Below the pieces are notes generated by a model. That model searched no databases. It had not been told where the DNA came from and worked only from the letters and a program-made list of their open reading frames with translations. Position numbers and translations under genes: made by a program. Positions 25,845-36,705 of a DNA stretch of 64,000 nt are shown here, piece by piece. This stretch comes from Sphingobium boeckii (GTDB lineage: Bacteria > Pseudomonadota > Alphaproteobacteria > Sphingomonadales > Sphingomonadaceae), in the NCBI RefSeq assembly GCF_014199215.1, contig NZ_JACIJC010000004.1, positions 496,001-560,000 of the forward strand. The letters run 5' to 3'. The stretch's first letter is position 1. Each line of letters opens with the position of its first letter.

Positions 25845-27416
25845 GTGTTCGATCTCACCCAATCCCTTCTCCGCCCCCTGCCCTTTACCTCCCGCCACGC
25901 CTCCGTGGAGGGGGTGGGGGTGGCCCCTTCTTCAGGGGGGCAAAAAGCAGAAGCCACCCCCAACCCCTCCGGCAAGGGCTGGAGGGGAGCGGGCAAGCGA
26001 TTGTCCATGATGTTGGCCTCTGCTGGCCTGCTGACGCTCGCCGCCTGCGCCACCGGCCCGGATTACAAGACGCCCGTCGCCGCCGCCCCCGCCACCGGCG
26101 CCTTCATCGGCGGCACCCATCCGGCCTTTTCAGTCGCCGAGCCTGCGGGCGAATGGTGGCGGCTGTATCAGGATCCGGTGCTCGACAGCCTGGTGGCCGA
26201 CGCCTTTGCGCACAACACCGATCTTCGCATCGCCTCCGCCAATCTCGCGCGCGCAAGAGCCTTGCTGCGTGAGACCCGCGCCGATCGTCTGCCCCAGACA
26301 GCGATCGGCGCGGGAGCCACCTATGGCCGCACGCCTGCCATCCAGACCGTGCCGGGTCTCGACCGCGAAGGCGACAGCTATGATGTCGGGCTGAGCGTCT
26401 CCTATGAGGTCGATCTGTTCGGTCGCGTGAAGCGTTCGATCGAGGCGGCGCGCGGCGATGCCGACGCTTTGGCCGCCGCGCGCGACGCCGTGCGCGTCGC
26501 GATCGCCGCCGAAACCGCGCGTGCCTATGCCGATGCCAGCGCCGCCGCCGAGCGGCTTGAGGTCGCCAGCCGCACCGTCGGTCTGATCGATCAGACCCTG
26601 AATATCACCACCAAGCGTTTCGAAGCGGGTCGCGGGTCGCGTCTCGATGTTGCCCGTGTCGCGTCCCTTCGCGATCGGCAGCAGGCCATGTTGCCCCCGC
26701 TTCGAGCCGGGCGCGACGGGGCTCTGTTTCGCCTCGCCACGCTCACCGGTCGCGCGCCTGCCGAGCTCCCCCACGCGGCAGGCGCGCGCCGGACCATCTT
26801 GCGTCTGGATCAGGCGATCCCGGTCGGCGACGGCCGCGCCTTGCTCGCGCGCCGCCCCGATATCCGCCAGGCCGAACGCAGGCTGGCGGCGGAGATGGCG
26901 CGGATCGGAATCGCCACCGCCGATCTCTATCCGCGCATCACCTTCGGCGGATCGATCGGTGCCACCGGCCCCTCGCTTGGAGACATCTTCACCGGCGGAC
27001 CGTTCCGCTGGCTGTTGGGGCCGCTCGTCAATTGGGCCTTTCCCAATCAGGAAGCCAATCGTGCACGCATAGAAGCCTCCGAAGCCTCGGCCGCCGCCGC
27101 GCTCGCCAGCTTCGACGGCATCGTGCTGAATGCGCTGCAGGAAACCGAAACCGCGCTCTCGGTCTATGCGCATGAACTCGATCGCCGCCAGTCGCTCACC
27201 GCCGCGCGCGAACAGGCGGGTGTCGCCGCGAAGATCGCCCGCGTCCAGTTGCGCGAGGGCAAGATCGATTCTCTGACCGTGCTCGATGCCGAACGCTCGC
27301 TCGCCGAGGCCGAGGCCGATCTGGCTTTGTCGGATGCACGCATCGCCACCAGCCAGGTCGATCTCTTCCGCGCACTGGGCGGCGGATGGCAGGTGGATGC
27401 GGGGGCGGTGAGCTAG
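25845..27416 (+). CDS. RND outer-membrane efflux lipoprotein (OprM/NodT family)
   Basis: TolC-like channel of the tripartite pump. The lipoprotein signal is L-L-T-L-A-A-C with the lipidated Cys, followed by A-T-G-P-D-Y typical of NodT proteins. Two OEP repeats follow. The start is doubtful. An ATG at 26007 lies only 13 codons before the Cys, and the Lys-Arg needed for the signal's basic end is upstream of it. GTG at 25845 has AAGGA at a 7-nt spacing but places about 55 extra residues, most of them translated from a palindromic element, in front of the signal. Either way the operon order adaptor-pump-channel is complete. Confidence 0.85.
   Translation: MFDLTQSLLRPLPFTSRHASVEGVGVAPSSGGQKAEATPNPSGKGWRGAGKRLSMMLASAGLLTLAACATGPDYKTPVAAAPATGAFIGGTHPAFSVAEPAGEWWRLYQDPVLDSLVADAFAHNTDLRIASANLARARALLRETRADRLPQTAIGAGATYGRTPAIQTVPGLDREGDSYDVGLSVSYEVDLFGRVKRSIEAARGDADALAAARDAVRVAIAAETARAYADASAAAERLEVASRTVGLIDQTLNITTKRFEAGRGSRLDVARVASLRDRQQAMLPPLRAGRDGALFRLATLTGRAPAELPHAAGARRTILRLDQAIPVGDGRALLARRPDIRQAERRLAAEMARIGIATADLYPRITFGGSIGATGPSLGDIFTGGPFRWLLGPLVNWAFPNQEANRARIEASEASAAAALASFDGIVLNALQETETALSVYAHELDRRQSLTAAREQAGVAAKIARVQLREGKIDSLTVLDAERSLAEAEADLALSDARIATSQVDLFRALGGGWQVDAGAVS
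25889..25993. repeat. Palindromic element at the 5' end of the outer-membrane channel gene
   Basis: CTCCCGCCACGCCTCCGTGG followed by GGGGGTGGGGGTGGC pairs with GCCACCCCCAACCCC and CTCCGGCAAGGGCTGGAG. This is a long imperfect hairpin of the G/C-rich type common between sphingomonad genes. Here it lies inside the frame that begins at GTG 25845 and ends just before the K-R-L-S of the lipoprotein signal. Confidence 0.75.
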
Positions 27417-27424
27417 CCCCCTCA

Positions 27425-27498
27425 CCGTTTGTCCCGAGCGTAGTCGAGGGACGTGGTCACCTGCACCCACGTCCCTCGACTGCGCTCGGGACAAACGG
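27425..27498. repeat. Palindromic intergenic element, family A (copy 3)
   Basis: CCGTTTGTCCCGAGCGTAG with its near-perfect complement, loop of about 18 nt, sits between the convergent efflux channel and MarR genes. The right arm carries the CTGCGCT variant, so the two arms differ by one base. Confidence 0.9.
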
Positions 27499-27510
27499 CT
27501 TTAATGAGGG

Positions 27511-27960
27511 TTACTCCCCCAGCGCGATCACGATCGCATCGATCCGCCGCAGCGTCCCGACGAACCCCTCAAGCTCCGCCTCGCTGAATTCCGCAAAAAT
27601 CCGCCGCTCCAGCTCAAGCGCCTTGGGCGCGATGGCGGCATAGAGTTTGCGCCCTTCAGCGCTCAACGCCAGTAGATGCGAGCGCCGGTCCACCGCATTG
27701 GGCTTGCGCTCGAGCAGCCCGCGCTCGGTCAGCGCGATCGCGGCGCGGCTGACGGTCACCTTGTCCATCCGCGTCAGCTCGCAAATCTCCTGCTGCGAAA
27801 TCCCTTCGCGTTCCGCCACCCAGGCAATCACGCGCCACTCCGCGATCTTGATCCCGAACAGCGCGTCATAGCTCTGCGCGATCGTACTGCTCACCAGATT
27901 GCTGGTGAAGGACAGGCGGAACGGGATGAAGGCGTCGAGCTGGAGTGTCTTGGCAGTCAT
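27511..27960 (-). CDS. MarR-family regulator of the tyrosine/homogentisate genes
   Basis: 149 aa winged-helix repressor. Recognition region: I-S-Q-Q-E-I-C-E-L-T-R-M-D-K-V-T-V-S-R-A at about residues 56-75, wing N-A-V-D-R-R-S-H at about 90-97 with the conserved D-x-R. The start is M-T-A-K-T-L at 27960. It is divergent from hpd, and GTATC-N4-GATAC lies 18 bp before hpd. MarR-type repressors of hpd/hmgA are known in other proteobacteria, usually relieved by pathway intermediates. The target here is inferred from position. Confidence 0.87.
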   Translation of the reverse strand: MTAKTLQLDAFIPFRLSFTSNLVSSTIAQSYDALFGIKIAEWRVIAWVAEREGISQQEICELTRMDKVTVSRAAIALTERGLLERKPNAVDRRSHLLALSAEGRKLYAAIAPKALELERRIFAEFSEAELEGFVGTLRRIDAIVIALGE

Positions 27961-28006
27961 CGGCCGACCGTAGCATTTGACACCATGGGCGCAACGGCGC
28001 ATATTG

Positions 28007-28020
28007 GTATCAATAGATAC
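28007..28020. promoter_or_regulatory. Candidate MarR operator before hpd
   Basis: GTATC-AATA-GATAC, perfect 5-bp arms and a 4-bp centre, 18 bp upstream of the hpd ATG in the 77-bp divergent region. Spacing and AT-rich core suit a MarR dimer. Inferred from sequence only. Confidence 0.5.
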
Positions 28021-28037
28021 TAGTTTGGAGACTCAAC

Positions 28038-29070
28038 ATGGCCGCCGATCCCCGCAATCCGCTGGGCCTGAACGGGTTCGAATTCGTTGAATTCACCTCG
28101 CCTGCGCCTGAAAAAATGGCGCGGCAGTTCGAGCAGCTCGGTTTCGTGGCCACACACCGTCATCCTTCAAAGAACATCACCCGCTATCAGCAGGGCCGGA
28201 TCAATCTGATGCTCAATCGCGACGCAGACGGCCGGGTCGCGGCGTTTCGCGGCGTGCATGGTCCTTCGGCCAGCGCGATGGCCTTCCGCGTCGCCGATCC
28301 CGAAGCGGCGATGGCATGGGCGCTCGATCACGGAGCCAAGCGCACGATCGAGGATGACACGGTGATCGAGGGGATCGGCGGCTCCTATCTCTATTTCATG
28401 CAGGATGGCGGCGATCCCTATGCGGATTGGGCCGAGTTTGACGGGTGGCGCGCCTTGGCCGCCGAAAAGAATATGGGCCTCGATCTGCTCGATCACCTCA
28501 CCCACAATGTGAAGCGCGGCCAGATGCGGGTCTGGTCCGAATTCTACAAGACGCTGTTCGGCTTTGAGGAACAGAAATATTTCGACATCAAGGGCAAGGC
28601 CACGGGCCTGTTCAGCCAGGCGATGATCGCGCCGGACAAGGCGATCCGCATTCCGCTCAACGAAAGTCAGGATGACAAGAGCCAGATCGAGGAATTTATC
28701 CGCGATTATCAGGGCGAGGGCATCCAGCATCTCGCCTTCACCACCGGCAATATCTACGACACGGTCGAGAAACTCCGTGCCAATGGCGTGAAGCTGCAGG
28801 ATACGATCGAGACCTATTATGAGCTGGTGGACAAGCGCGTCCCCGGCCATGGTGAAGATCTGGAACGGCTGAAGAAAAACCGCATCCTGATCGACGGCGA
28901 TGTGCAGGACGAGGGTATCCTCCTCCAGATTTTCACCGAGAACACCTTTGGTCCGATCTTCTTCGAGATCATTCAGCGCAAGGGCAATGAAGGCTTCGGC
29001 AATGGCAATTTCCAGGCGCTCTATGAATCGATCGAACTCGATCAGATCCGTCGCGGTGTGATCACCGTCG

Positions 29071-29078
<8 letters not shown>
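28038..29078 (+). CDS. hpd: 4-hydroxyphenylpyruvate dioxygenase
   Basis: 346 aa non-heme iron enzyme converting 4-hydroxyphenylpyruvate to homogentisate in tyrosine breakdown. It shows two vicinal-oxygen-chelate domains. The iron ligands are the His in D-H-L-T-H-N-V (about residue 155), the His in I-Q-H-L-A-F (about 233) and the Glu in F-F-E-I-I (about 313). The start has TTTGGAGACTC upstream. Its stop overlaps the hmgA start by 8 bp, so the two are coupled and give consecutive steps. Confidence 0.96.
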
Positions 29079-30374
<1,296 letters not shown>

Positions 30375-30378
<4 letters not shown>

Positions 30379-30755
30379 CCGATGCCAAGCGGTTGTTCGC
30401 GACGCCCGCCGGGGTCACACTTGGTCCGCTGATGCAGGTGGCCGACGGCGCGGCGCGCAATTTCGTGCTGCAGATGAAGGCTGGCCGCTTCCACGGCTTC
30501 GTCGTGCGGCAGGGTGAAAGCGTGCACGGCTATGTCGATCGCTGCCCGCATATGGGCGTGCCGATGACGCAGACACTCGATGATTATCTCACGCCCGGCG
30601 GCACGCACATCGCCTGCGCCTGGCACGGCGCGCTCTTCACGATAGGAGAAGGCCTGTGCGTTGGCGGCCCCTGCACCGGTCAGCGGCTCACCCCCTGGCC
30701 GGTCACGGTGGTGGATGGCGTGATCGTCACGGCCCAGGGCGGCGAGGGCGCGTAA
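30375..30755 (+). CDS. Small Rieske [2Fe-2S] protein
   Basis: 126 aa. Cluster ligands C57-P-H59 and C81-A-W-H84 match the Rieske C-x-H...C-x-x-H pattern. The ATG overlaps the hmgA stop, so it is translationally coupled to the homogentisate pathway. No catalytic domain is fused, so it is probably an electron carrier or accessory factor, for instance keeping dioxygenase iron reduced. That role is inference. Its last 76 bp overlap the 3' end of the convergent LysR gene. Confidence 0.88.
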
Positions 30756-31612
30756 AGCGTTTCGAGAAACCCGATGAACGCAGCCATCGCAGCGGTCGGC
30801 GTCATTGCGGGATAGACCGCAAAGATGCCGACATCGGTCGATCCCTCATGATCGGACAGAATCCGCTTCAGCCGCCCGTCCGCCAGTTCGGTCCCCACAT
30901 CCCATAAAGACCGCAGCGCCACCCCCGCGCCCGAGATCGCCAGCTCGCGCACCACCTCGCTCGAATTGGTGGTGACCAGGCTCTTGCCGTCCACGGTCCG
31001 TGTGCCCTTCGGCCCCACCAGCTTCCACGGCAATTGCCCCGACGCCGCCAGCAGGCGATGCTTTGCAAGTGCGCTCAACGTCTCCGGCTCGCCATGCGTC
31101 TGCAGATAGGCGGGCGCGGCGCACAGGACGCGCTGGCTCGTCGCCAGCCGGTGCGCCTTCAGACTCGGGCTGACGTCGGCGGTGATGCGGATCGCCAGAT
31201 CCACCTGCGGGGAGAACAGATCGGTGAAATCATCCGACAGGTTGAGCGTGACCTCCACATGCGGATAGAGACCCAGAAATGTCTCCAGATGCGGCGCGAT
31301 GTGCATACGCCCGAACGAAGTCGGCGCCGATATCCGCAGCGGCCCGGCGGCTTCTCCGATCCGCCCGGTCACCCGATCCTCCGCCGTGCGCAAGGCCTCG
31401 AAGATCGTCCCGAGATCGCTCCGCAGCCGCTCGCCCTGCGGGGTCAGCGCCATCTTGCGCGTGGACCGGTGGATCAGCCGCGTGCCCAGCCGCTGCTCCA
31501 GCCGCGCCAGCCTTTTGGAGACCATCGCGGGCGAAACCCCCAGCCGCCGCGCCGCCGCAGACAGCCCCCCCATATCCACCACGGTCACGAACAGATCGTA
31601 ATCAGGGTCCAT
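30680..31612 (-). CDS. LysR-family transcriptional regulator
   Basis: 310 aa. The N-terminal helix-turn-helix is D-L-F-V-T-V-V-D-M-G-G-L-S-A-A-A-R-R-L-G at about residues 6-25, then V-S-P-A-M-V-S-K-R-L. The effector domain begins near residue 90 and resembles the group represented by DsdC/GcvA-like proteins. The natural LysR end would be near F-I-G-F-L-E-T-L-Y; the last 25 or so residues are read antisense to the Rieske gene. Two ATGs (31615, 31612) are adjacent. It is divergent from malate synthase, with a palindromic element in between. Confidence 0.88.
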   Translation of the reverse strand: MDPDYDLFVTVVDMGGLSAAARRLGVSPAMVSKRLARLEQRLGTRLIHRSTRKMALTPQGERLRSDLGTIFEALRTAEDRVTGRIGEAAGPLRISAPTSFGRMHIAPHLETFLGLYPHVEVTLNLSDDFTDLFSPQVDLAIRITADVSPSLKAHRLATSQRVLCAAPAYLQTHGEPETLSALAKHRLLAASGQLPWKLVGPKGTRTVDGKSLVTTNSSEVVRELAISGAGVALRSLWDVGTELADGRLKRILSDHEGSTDVGIFAVYPAMTPTAAMAAFIGFLETLYAPSPPWAVTITPSTTVTGQGVSR

Positions 31613-31715
31613 CATGATGTTAACCCAGAGGAAAAACTGTCTTGCATTATTGATGTCTAGTGAAAGACTGGGTGGGGGTCTAGATATGTGTCCACACCGA
31701 CGGTGCAGCAACTCG

Positions 31716-31807
31716 CCGTCACCCTGAACTTGTTTCAGGGTCCATTTCAATGTCACGACCATATTGCGGGCGGAAGCATGGATGCTGAAACAAGTTCAGC
31801 ATGACGG
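31716..31807. repeat. Palindromic intergenic element, family G
   Basis: CCGTCACCCTGAACTTG and CAAGTTCAGCATGACGG form the arms, with inner complementary pieces GTTTCAG/CTGAAAC and TCCAT/ATGGA. It lies between the divergent LysR and malate synthase genes and ends 34 bp before the glcB start, so it may fold in the 5' leader of that mRNA. Confidence 0.85.
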
Positions 31808-31841
31808 TTTAGCTCCGCTGGTATTAGCAAAAGGGCATATC

Positions 31842-33932
31842 ATGATCGACAAATCCGGCCTCCAGATCGCCGAAAGCCTCGCGCGCTTCATCGAGGACGA
31901 AGCCCTTCCCGGCACGGGAATCGCGCCCGCCGCTTTCTGGCAGGGCGTGGCGGATATCTACACCCGCTTCGCCCCGGAAAACGCGGCCCTGCTCGCCAAG
32001 CGCGATTCGCTCCAGGCACAGATCGATGCCTGGCACGAAGCCCGCAAAGGCCAGCCCCTCGACACCGCGGCCTATCAGGCCTTCCTCCGCGAGATCGGCT
32101 ATCTCGTCCCCGAACCCGCGCCCTTCGCCATTACCACGCAGCATGTGGACGATGAACTCGCCACGCTCGCCGGGCCGCAGCTTGTCGTCCCCGTGCTCAA
32201 TGCACGCTTCCTGCTGAACGCCGCCAACGCCCGCTGGGGCAGCCTGTATGACGCGCTTTACGGCACCGATGCGCTCCCCGGCGCGGCAGCGGGCAAGGGC
32301 TATGATCCCGTCCGCGGCGCGCAGGTGATCGCCTGGGCCAAGGCCTTTCTCGATCGCAGCGTGCCGCTGGCCTCGGGAAGCTGGACCGACTGGACGGGAG
32401 GCGCACCCACGCTTGCCGAGCCTGCCCAATTCATCGGCCATGCGGGTGCCAATATCCTGCTCCGCCACAATGGCCTGCATATCGAACTGGTCATCGATCC
32501 CGCGCATCCGATCGGCAAGGACGATCCCGCCGGACTCGCGGACGTCACCCTCGAATCCGCGCTCTCCACAATCGTCGATCTGGAGGATTCGGTCGCCGCG
32601 GTGGATGCAGACGACAAGGTCGCCGCCTATGCCAATTGGCTCGGGCTGATGAAGGGCGAACTCACCGCCAGTTTCCAGAAGGGCTGGCAGACCATCACCC
32701 GCGCGCTCGCGCCCGACCGCGCTTACACCGCGCCCGATGGCACCGCCTTCACATTGCCCGGCCGCAGCCTGCTCTTCGTCCGCAATGTCGGCCATCTGAT
32801 GACCACCCCCGCCATCCTGCTCGCCAATGGGCAGCAAGCACCCGAGGGCATGTTGGACGGCATCGTCACCAGCCTGATCGCGCTCCATGATCTCAAGCGC
32901 ACCGGTGCCTTCGTGAACAGCCGCGCGGGCTCCATCTATATCGTGAAGCCCAAGATGCACGGGCCGGAGGAAGCCGCCTTCACCAACGATCTGTTCGATG
33001 CGATCGAGGATCTGCTCGGCCTCGCCCGCCACACGATCAAGGTCGGCGTGATGGACGAAGAACGCCGCACCTCGGCCAATCTCGCCGCGTGCATTCAGGC
33101 CGTGAAAGACCGGATCGTGTTCATCAACACCGGCTTTCTCGATCGCACGGGGGACGAGATGCACACATCGATGCAGGCCGGGCCGATGATCCGCAAGGGC
33201 GACATGAAGGCTTCGTCATGGATCGCATCCTATGAGGATCGCAACGTCCAGATCGGCCTCGCTTGCGGGCTTTCGGGCAAGGCGCAGATCGGCAAGGGCA
33301 TGTGGGCCGCGCCCGATCGGATGGCGGACATGCTCGATCAGAAGATCGGCCATCCCAGGACCGGCGCGAACACCGCCTGGGTGCCCTCGCCCACCGCCGC
33401 CACGCTCCACGCCACCCATTATCACGCGGTCGACGTGTTCGCGCGTCAGGCCGAGCGCAAGGCAGAACCCGTCGCCAGTCTCGATGCGCTGCTGACCATC
33501 CCGCTCGCAACGGGTCAGAATTGGTCCGACCAGGAGATCAGCGACGAGTTGGACAATAATGCGCAAGGGATCCTCGGCTATGTCGTCCGCTGGATCGATC
33601 AGGGCGTCGGATGTTCCAAGGTGCCCGATATCCATGATGTCGGCCTGATGGAGGATCGCGCCACCCTGCGCATCTCCTCCCAGCATATGGCCAATTGGCT
33701 GCTCCATGGCATCTGCACGCCCGCGCAGGCCGATGCCGCACTCAGCCGGATGGCGGCCAAGGTCGATGCGCAAAATGCGGGCGATCCGCTTTACCATCCG
33801 ATGGCTGGAAACGAGGCCACCAGCCTCGCCTTCCAGGCCGCCCGCGCCCTGGTGTTCGAAGGCATGGCCCAGCCCAATGGCTATACCGAACCCCTGCTCC
33901 ACGCCTTCCGCGCCAAGGCGAAGGCACTCTAA
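31842..33932 (+). CDS. glcB: Malate synthase G
   Basis: 696 aa, slightly shorter than the usual 720 or so of isoform G. It condenses glyoxylate with acetyl-CoA to malate (glyoxylate and glycolate use). Conserved blocks: [10 protein letters not shown] near residue 250, [12 protein letters not shown] near 368, E-R-R-T-S-A-N near 407 and [10 protein letters not shown] near 441, [15 protein letters not shown] near 475. The ATG at 31842 gives the normal N-terminus M-I-D-K-S-G-L; the upstream frame is a palindromic element. No isocitrate lyase is nearby. Confidence 0.95.
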   Translation: MIDKSGLQIAESLARFIEDEALPGTGIAPAAFWQGVADIYTRFAPENAALLAKRDSLQAQIDAWHEARKGQPLDTAAYQAFLREIGYLVPEPAPFAITTQHVDDELATLAGPQLVVPVLNARFLLNAANARWGSLYDALYGTDALPGAAAGKGYDPVRGAQVIAWAKAFLDRSVPLASGSWTDWTGGAPTLAEPAQFIGHAGANILLRHNGLHIELVIDPAHPIGKDDPAGLADVTLESALSTIVDLEDSVAAVDADDKVAAYANWLGLMKGELTASFQKGWQTITRALAPDRAYTAPDGTAFTLPGRSLLFVRNVGHLMTTPAILLANGQQAPEGMLDGIVTSLIALHDLKRTGAFVNSRAGSIYIVKPKMHGPEEAAFTNDLFDAIEDLLGLARHTIKVGVMDEERRTSANLAACIQAVKDRIVFINTGFLDRTGDEMHTSMQAGPMIRKGDMKASSWIASYEDRNVQIGLACGLSGKAQIGKGMWAAPDRMADMLDQKIGHPRTGANTAWVPSPTAATLHATHYHAVDVFARQAERKAEPVASLDALLTIPLATGQNWSDQEISDELDNNAQGILGYVVRWIDQGVGCSKVPDIHDVGLMEDRATLRISSQHMANWLLHGICTPAQADAALSRMAAKVDAQNAGDPLYHPMAGNEATSLAFQAARALVFEGMAQPNGYTEPLLHAFRAKAKAL

Positions 33933-33935
33933 ATT

Positions 33936-34064
33936 CCTCCCCGGCACGGGGAGGGGGACCGCCCTTGCGGTGGAGGGGCAGTGGCAGCGCGCGGCTCCGT
34001 CCGGCTACGGCGAGACGACTGCCCCTCCGTCAGCCTTCGGCTGCCACCTCCCCGTGCCGGGGAG
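33936..34064. repeat. Palindromic intergenic element, family D (copy 1)
   Basis: Outer arms CCTCCCCGGCACGGGGAG at both ends, inner complementary blocks GGTGGAGGGGCAGT and ACTGCCCCTCC. Together they can form a long branched hairpin. A related copy lies at 50540-50668. It fills the gap between glcB and the epimerase gene. Confidence 0.88.
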
Positions 34065-34148
34065 CGATGATTTTTGTCGCGCACCCTCGGACGCTTTTGG
34101 TTACACAGTGCGCGAGACACTGACACCAGCCGGAAGGGCGCGCATTCC

Positions 34149-35132
34149 TTGCCCCGCACACTCGACGCCCGCCACGATCGCTTCGCGCTGAAATCGCCCT
34201 TCCGCATTGCGCGGGGCGTGAAGACCGAGGCCGATGTGATCACCGTCACGATCACCGAAGACGGAGCGGCCGGGCGCGGCGAGGGTGTCCCCTATTCCCG
34301 TTATGGCGAGAGCGTGGCCAGCGCGCTGGCCGAGATCGAGACCATCCGCAGCGCCATCGCGGACGGCGCGGATCGCCAGACTTTGCTCGCCCTGCTGCCC
34401 CCCGGCGCCGCGCGCAATGCGGTCGATTGCGCGCTGTGGGATCTGGAGGCGCAGCGCACCGGCCGGAGCGTCGCGGACCTCCTCGACGCCCCCCAGCCCC
34501 TCGCCATCCCCACCGCGCTCACCGTGGTGATCGACACGCCCGAGGCCATGGCCCGCGCCGCCGCCGCCATCGCCCATGTCCCGCTGATCAAGGTGAAGGT
34601 CGATGCGCATGATCCCGCCGCGCAGATCCGTGCCGTCCGCACCGCCGCCCCCGGCCCCGCGCTGATCGTCGATCCCAATGAAAGCTGGGACCGTGCGCTG
34701 ATGGAATCGCTCCAGCCTTTGCTCGCCGAGCTGCGCGTGGCGCTGCTCGAACAGCCGGTGCCCGCCGGAGAGGACGCCTGGCTGGAAGATTTCGCCCCGC
34801 GCGTTCCCATCTGTGCGGATGAAGCGATCCATGTCGCCGCCGATCTCGATGTGGTCGCGCGCCGCTATCAGGCGGTGAACGTCAAACTGGACAAGGCCGG
34901 CGGCCTCACCGCAGCGCTGGATCTCGCTTATGCCGCGCGCGCGCGGGGTATGGGGCTGATGACCGGCTGCATGATCTGCTCCTCGCTCTCGATCGCCCCG
35001 GCATTGCATATCGCGCGGCTCTCCGATTTCGCCGATCTTGATGGGCCGCTCTGGCTCCGGGAAGATCGTATCGGTGGCGTCAGCGACACGGGTGGTATAC
35101 TCGCCCCGCCCGCGCCGGGCTTCTGGGGGTAG
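34149..35132 (+). CDS. Enolase-superfamily dipeptide epimerase (L-Ala-D/L-Glu epimerase type; DgcA-like)
   Basis: 327 aa. The catalytic lysine pair is L-I-K-V-K (K148, K150), the metal ligands are D175 (V-D-P-N), E201 (L-E-Q-P) and D224 (A-D-E), and the second-side lysine is in V-N-V-K-L-D-K-A-G-G-L (about 246-249). This is the muconate-lactonizing subgroup that includes L-Ala-D/L-Glu epimerase and the N-acetyl-D-Glu racemase DgcA. The TTG at 34149 is chosen because GGAAGGG precedes it and the family usually begins with L-x-x-R-x-x-x-F-x-L. The D-aminoacylase and symporter genes follow at once, which supports a D-amino-acid or muropeptide role. Confidence 0.86.
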   Translation: MPRTLDARHDRFALKSPFRIARGVKTEADVITVTITEDGAAGRGEGVPYSRYGESVASALAEIETIRSAIADGADRQTLLALLPPGAARNAVDCALWDLEAQRTGRSVADLLDAPQPLAIPTALTVVIDTPEAMARAAAAIAHVPLIKVKVDAHDPAAQIRAVRTAAPGPALIVDPNESWDRALMESLQPLLAELRVALLEQPVPAGEDAWLEDFAPRVPICADEAIHVAADLDVVARRYQAVNVKLDKAGGLTAALDLAYAARARGMGLMTGCMICSSLSIAPALHIARLSDFADLDGPLWLREDRIGGVSDTGGILAPPAPGFWG

Positions 35133-35133
35133 G

Positions 35134-36705
35134 ATGCGCAAGGGCCGCACAGCACGCCTCATCGCGCTGGCCGCGATCATCGGCACCTCGCTCAGTATCC
35201 AGCCCGTCCCCGCCCAGGCCGATCTGCTGATCCGGGGTGGCACGATCTATACCGGCACCAGCGCGCCCTTCATCGGTGATGTGCTGATCGCCGGGGATCG
35301 CATCCAGCGGGTCGCGCCGCATATTGCCGCCCGCGCGCGCCGCACGATCGAGGCTGCGGGCATGATCGTCGCTCCCGGCTTCATCGATCCGCACACCCAT
35401 GCGGATGCTATGCTCACCTCCGATGGTGCGCAGGAACGGCTTGTCCTCCCCTTCCTCATGCAGGGTGTCACGACCGCCTTCATCGGCAATGACGGCGGCG
35501 GCGGGCCGAATATCGCGCGCCTGTTCGCGGCGGTGGCGGACAAGCCCGTGGGCATCAATTTCGCGGCCTATGTCGGCTTCGGATCGGTCCGCGCGGCCGT
35601 GCTGGGCCAGTCCGATCGGACGCCCACGCCGGACGAATTGGCGCACATGCGACAGATCACCGCCAAGGCGATGTGCGAAGGCGCCATCGGCGTGTCCACC
35701 GGACTCTTCTATGCGCCACAGAGCTTTGCCAAAACGGATGAAGTGGTCGCCATCGCGCGCGAGGCCGCCATCCGCGGCGGCTTTTACGACAGCCATATCC
35801 GCGATGAATCCAGCTACACCATCGGGCTGATGGCCGCGATCGAGGAGGCGATCGGGATCGGCCGCAGCGCGAAAATGCCCGTCCATATCGCGCATATCAA
35901 GGCGCTCGGCGCGGATGTGCAGGGGCAGGCACCCAGGGTGATCGCAATGGTCGAAGCCGCCCGCACACGCGGCGAAAACGTCACCGCCGATCAATATCCC
36001 TGGTCGGCCTCGGGCACGCGGCTGGTCGCCGCGCTCATTCCCGCCTGGGCGCAGGAGGGCGGCTATCAGGCGCTGCGCAAGCGCCTGCACGATCCTGCGC
36101 TTGCGGTCCGTCTGCGCGCCGAGATCACCGAGACGATGCGCAAACGCGGCGGTGCCGCCAGCCTGCTGATCACCGATGGCCCCCATAAGGGCCGGACCGT
36201 GGCGCAGATCGCCGCAGCCGCGCAGATTGATCCCATAGCCGCCGCAATCCGGCTCATCCAGGAATCCGATTTCGCGCTCGCCTCCTTCAACCAGAGCGAG
36301 CCCGATATCGCCGCCTTCATGAAGCGCCCCTGGGTGATGACCGGCTCGGACGCCTCCCCCGGCCACCCCCGCGTCTACGGCTCCTTTGCGCGCAAATATG
36401 CCAAATATGTGGTGGCGGATCGGGTCATCACGCTGCGCCAGTTCATCGAGCGCAGCGCCACGCTGACCGCCGACACCTTCAAACTGAAAGACCGCGGCCG
36501 CCTCCGCCGCGGCGCCTTTGCCGATGTCGTGATCTTCGATCCGAAAACCTATGCCGCCCGCGCCACTTACGATCAGCCGAAACTCTTCGCCACGGGCGTC
36601 CAGACCGTCATCGTCAACGGCACGATCGCCATCGATCACGGCAAACCCACCGCCGCCGCCCCCGGCCGCCCGCTCCCCCATAGGCCAAAGGGGCATTGCT
36701 CATGA
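35134..36705 (+). CDS. Exported N-acyl-D-amino-acid deacylase (D-aminoacylase)
   Basis: 523 aa amidohydrolase that removes the acyl group from N-acyl-D-amino acids. A signal peptide (M-R-K-G-R-T-A-R-L-I-A-L-A-A, cleavage after V-P-A-Q-A) places it in the periplasm. Metal-site motifs: D-P-H-T-H-A-D near residue 86, S-H-I-R-D-E near 220, H-I-A-H-I-K near 252 and T-G-S-D-A-S near 405. It starts one base after the epimerase stop and overlaps the symporter start by 4 bp, so the three genes form a tight operon. Confidence 0.87.
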   Translation: MRKGRTARLIALAAIIGTSLSIQPVPAQADLLIRGGTIYTGTSAPFIGDVLIAGDRIQRVAPHIAARARRTIEAAGMIVAPGFIDPHTHADAMLTSDGAQERLVLPFLMQGVTTAFIGNDGGGGPNIARLFAAVADKPVGINFAAYVGFGSVRAAVLGQSDRTPTPDELAHMRQITAKAMCEGAIGVSTGLFYAPQSFAKTDEVVAIAREAAIRGGFYDSHIRDESSYTIGLMAAIEEAIGIGRSAKMPVHIAHIKALGADVQGQAPRVIAMVEAARTRGENVTADQYPWSASGTRLVAALIPAWAQEGGYQALRKRLHDPALAVRLRAEITETMRKRGGAASLLITDGPHKGRTVAQIAAAAQIDPIAAAIRLIQESDFALASFNQSEPDIAAFMKRPWVMTGSDASPGHPRVYGSFARKYAKYVVADRVITLRQFIERSATLTADTFKLKDRGRLRRGAFADVVIFDPKTYAARATYDQPKLFATGVQTVIVNGTIAIDHGKPTAAAPGRPLPHRPKGHCS

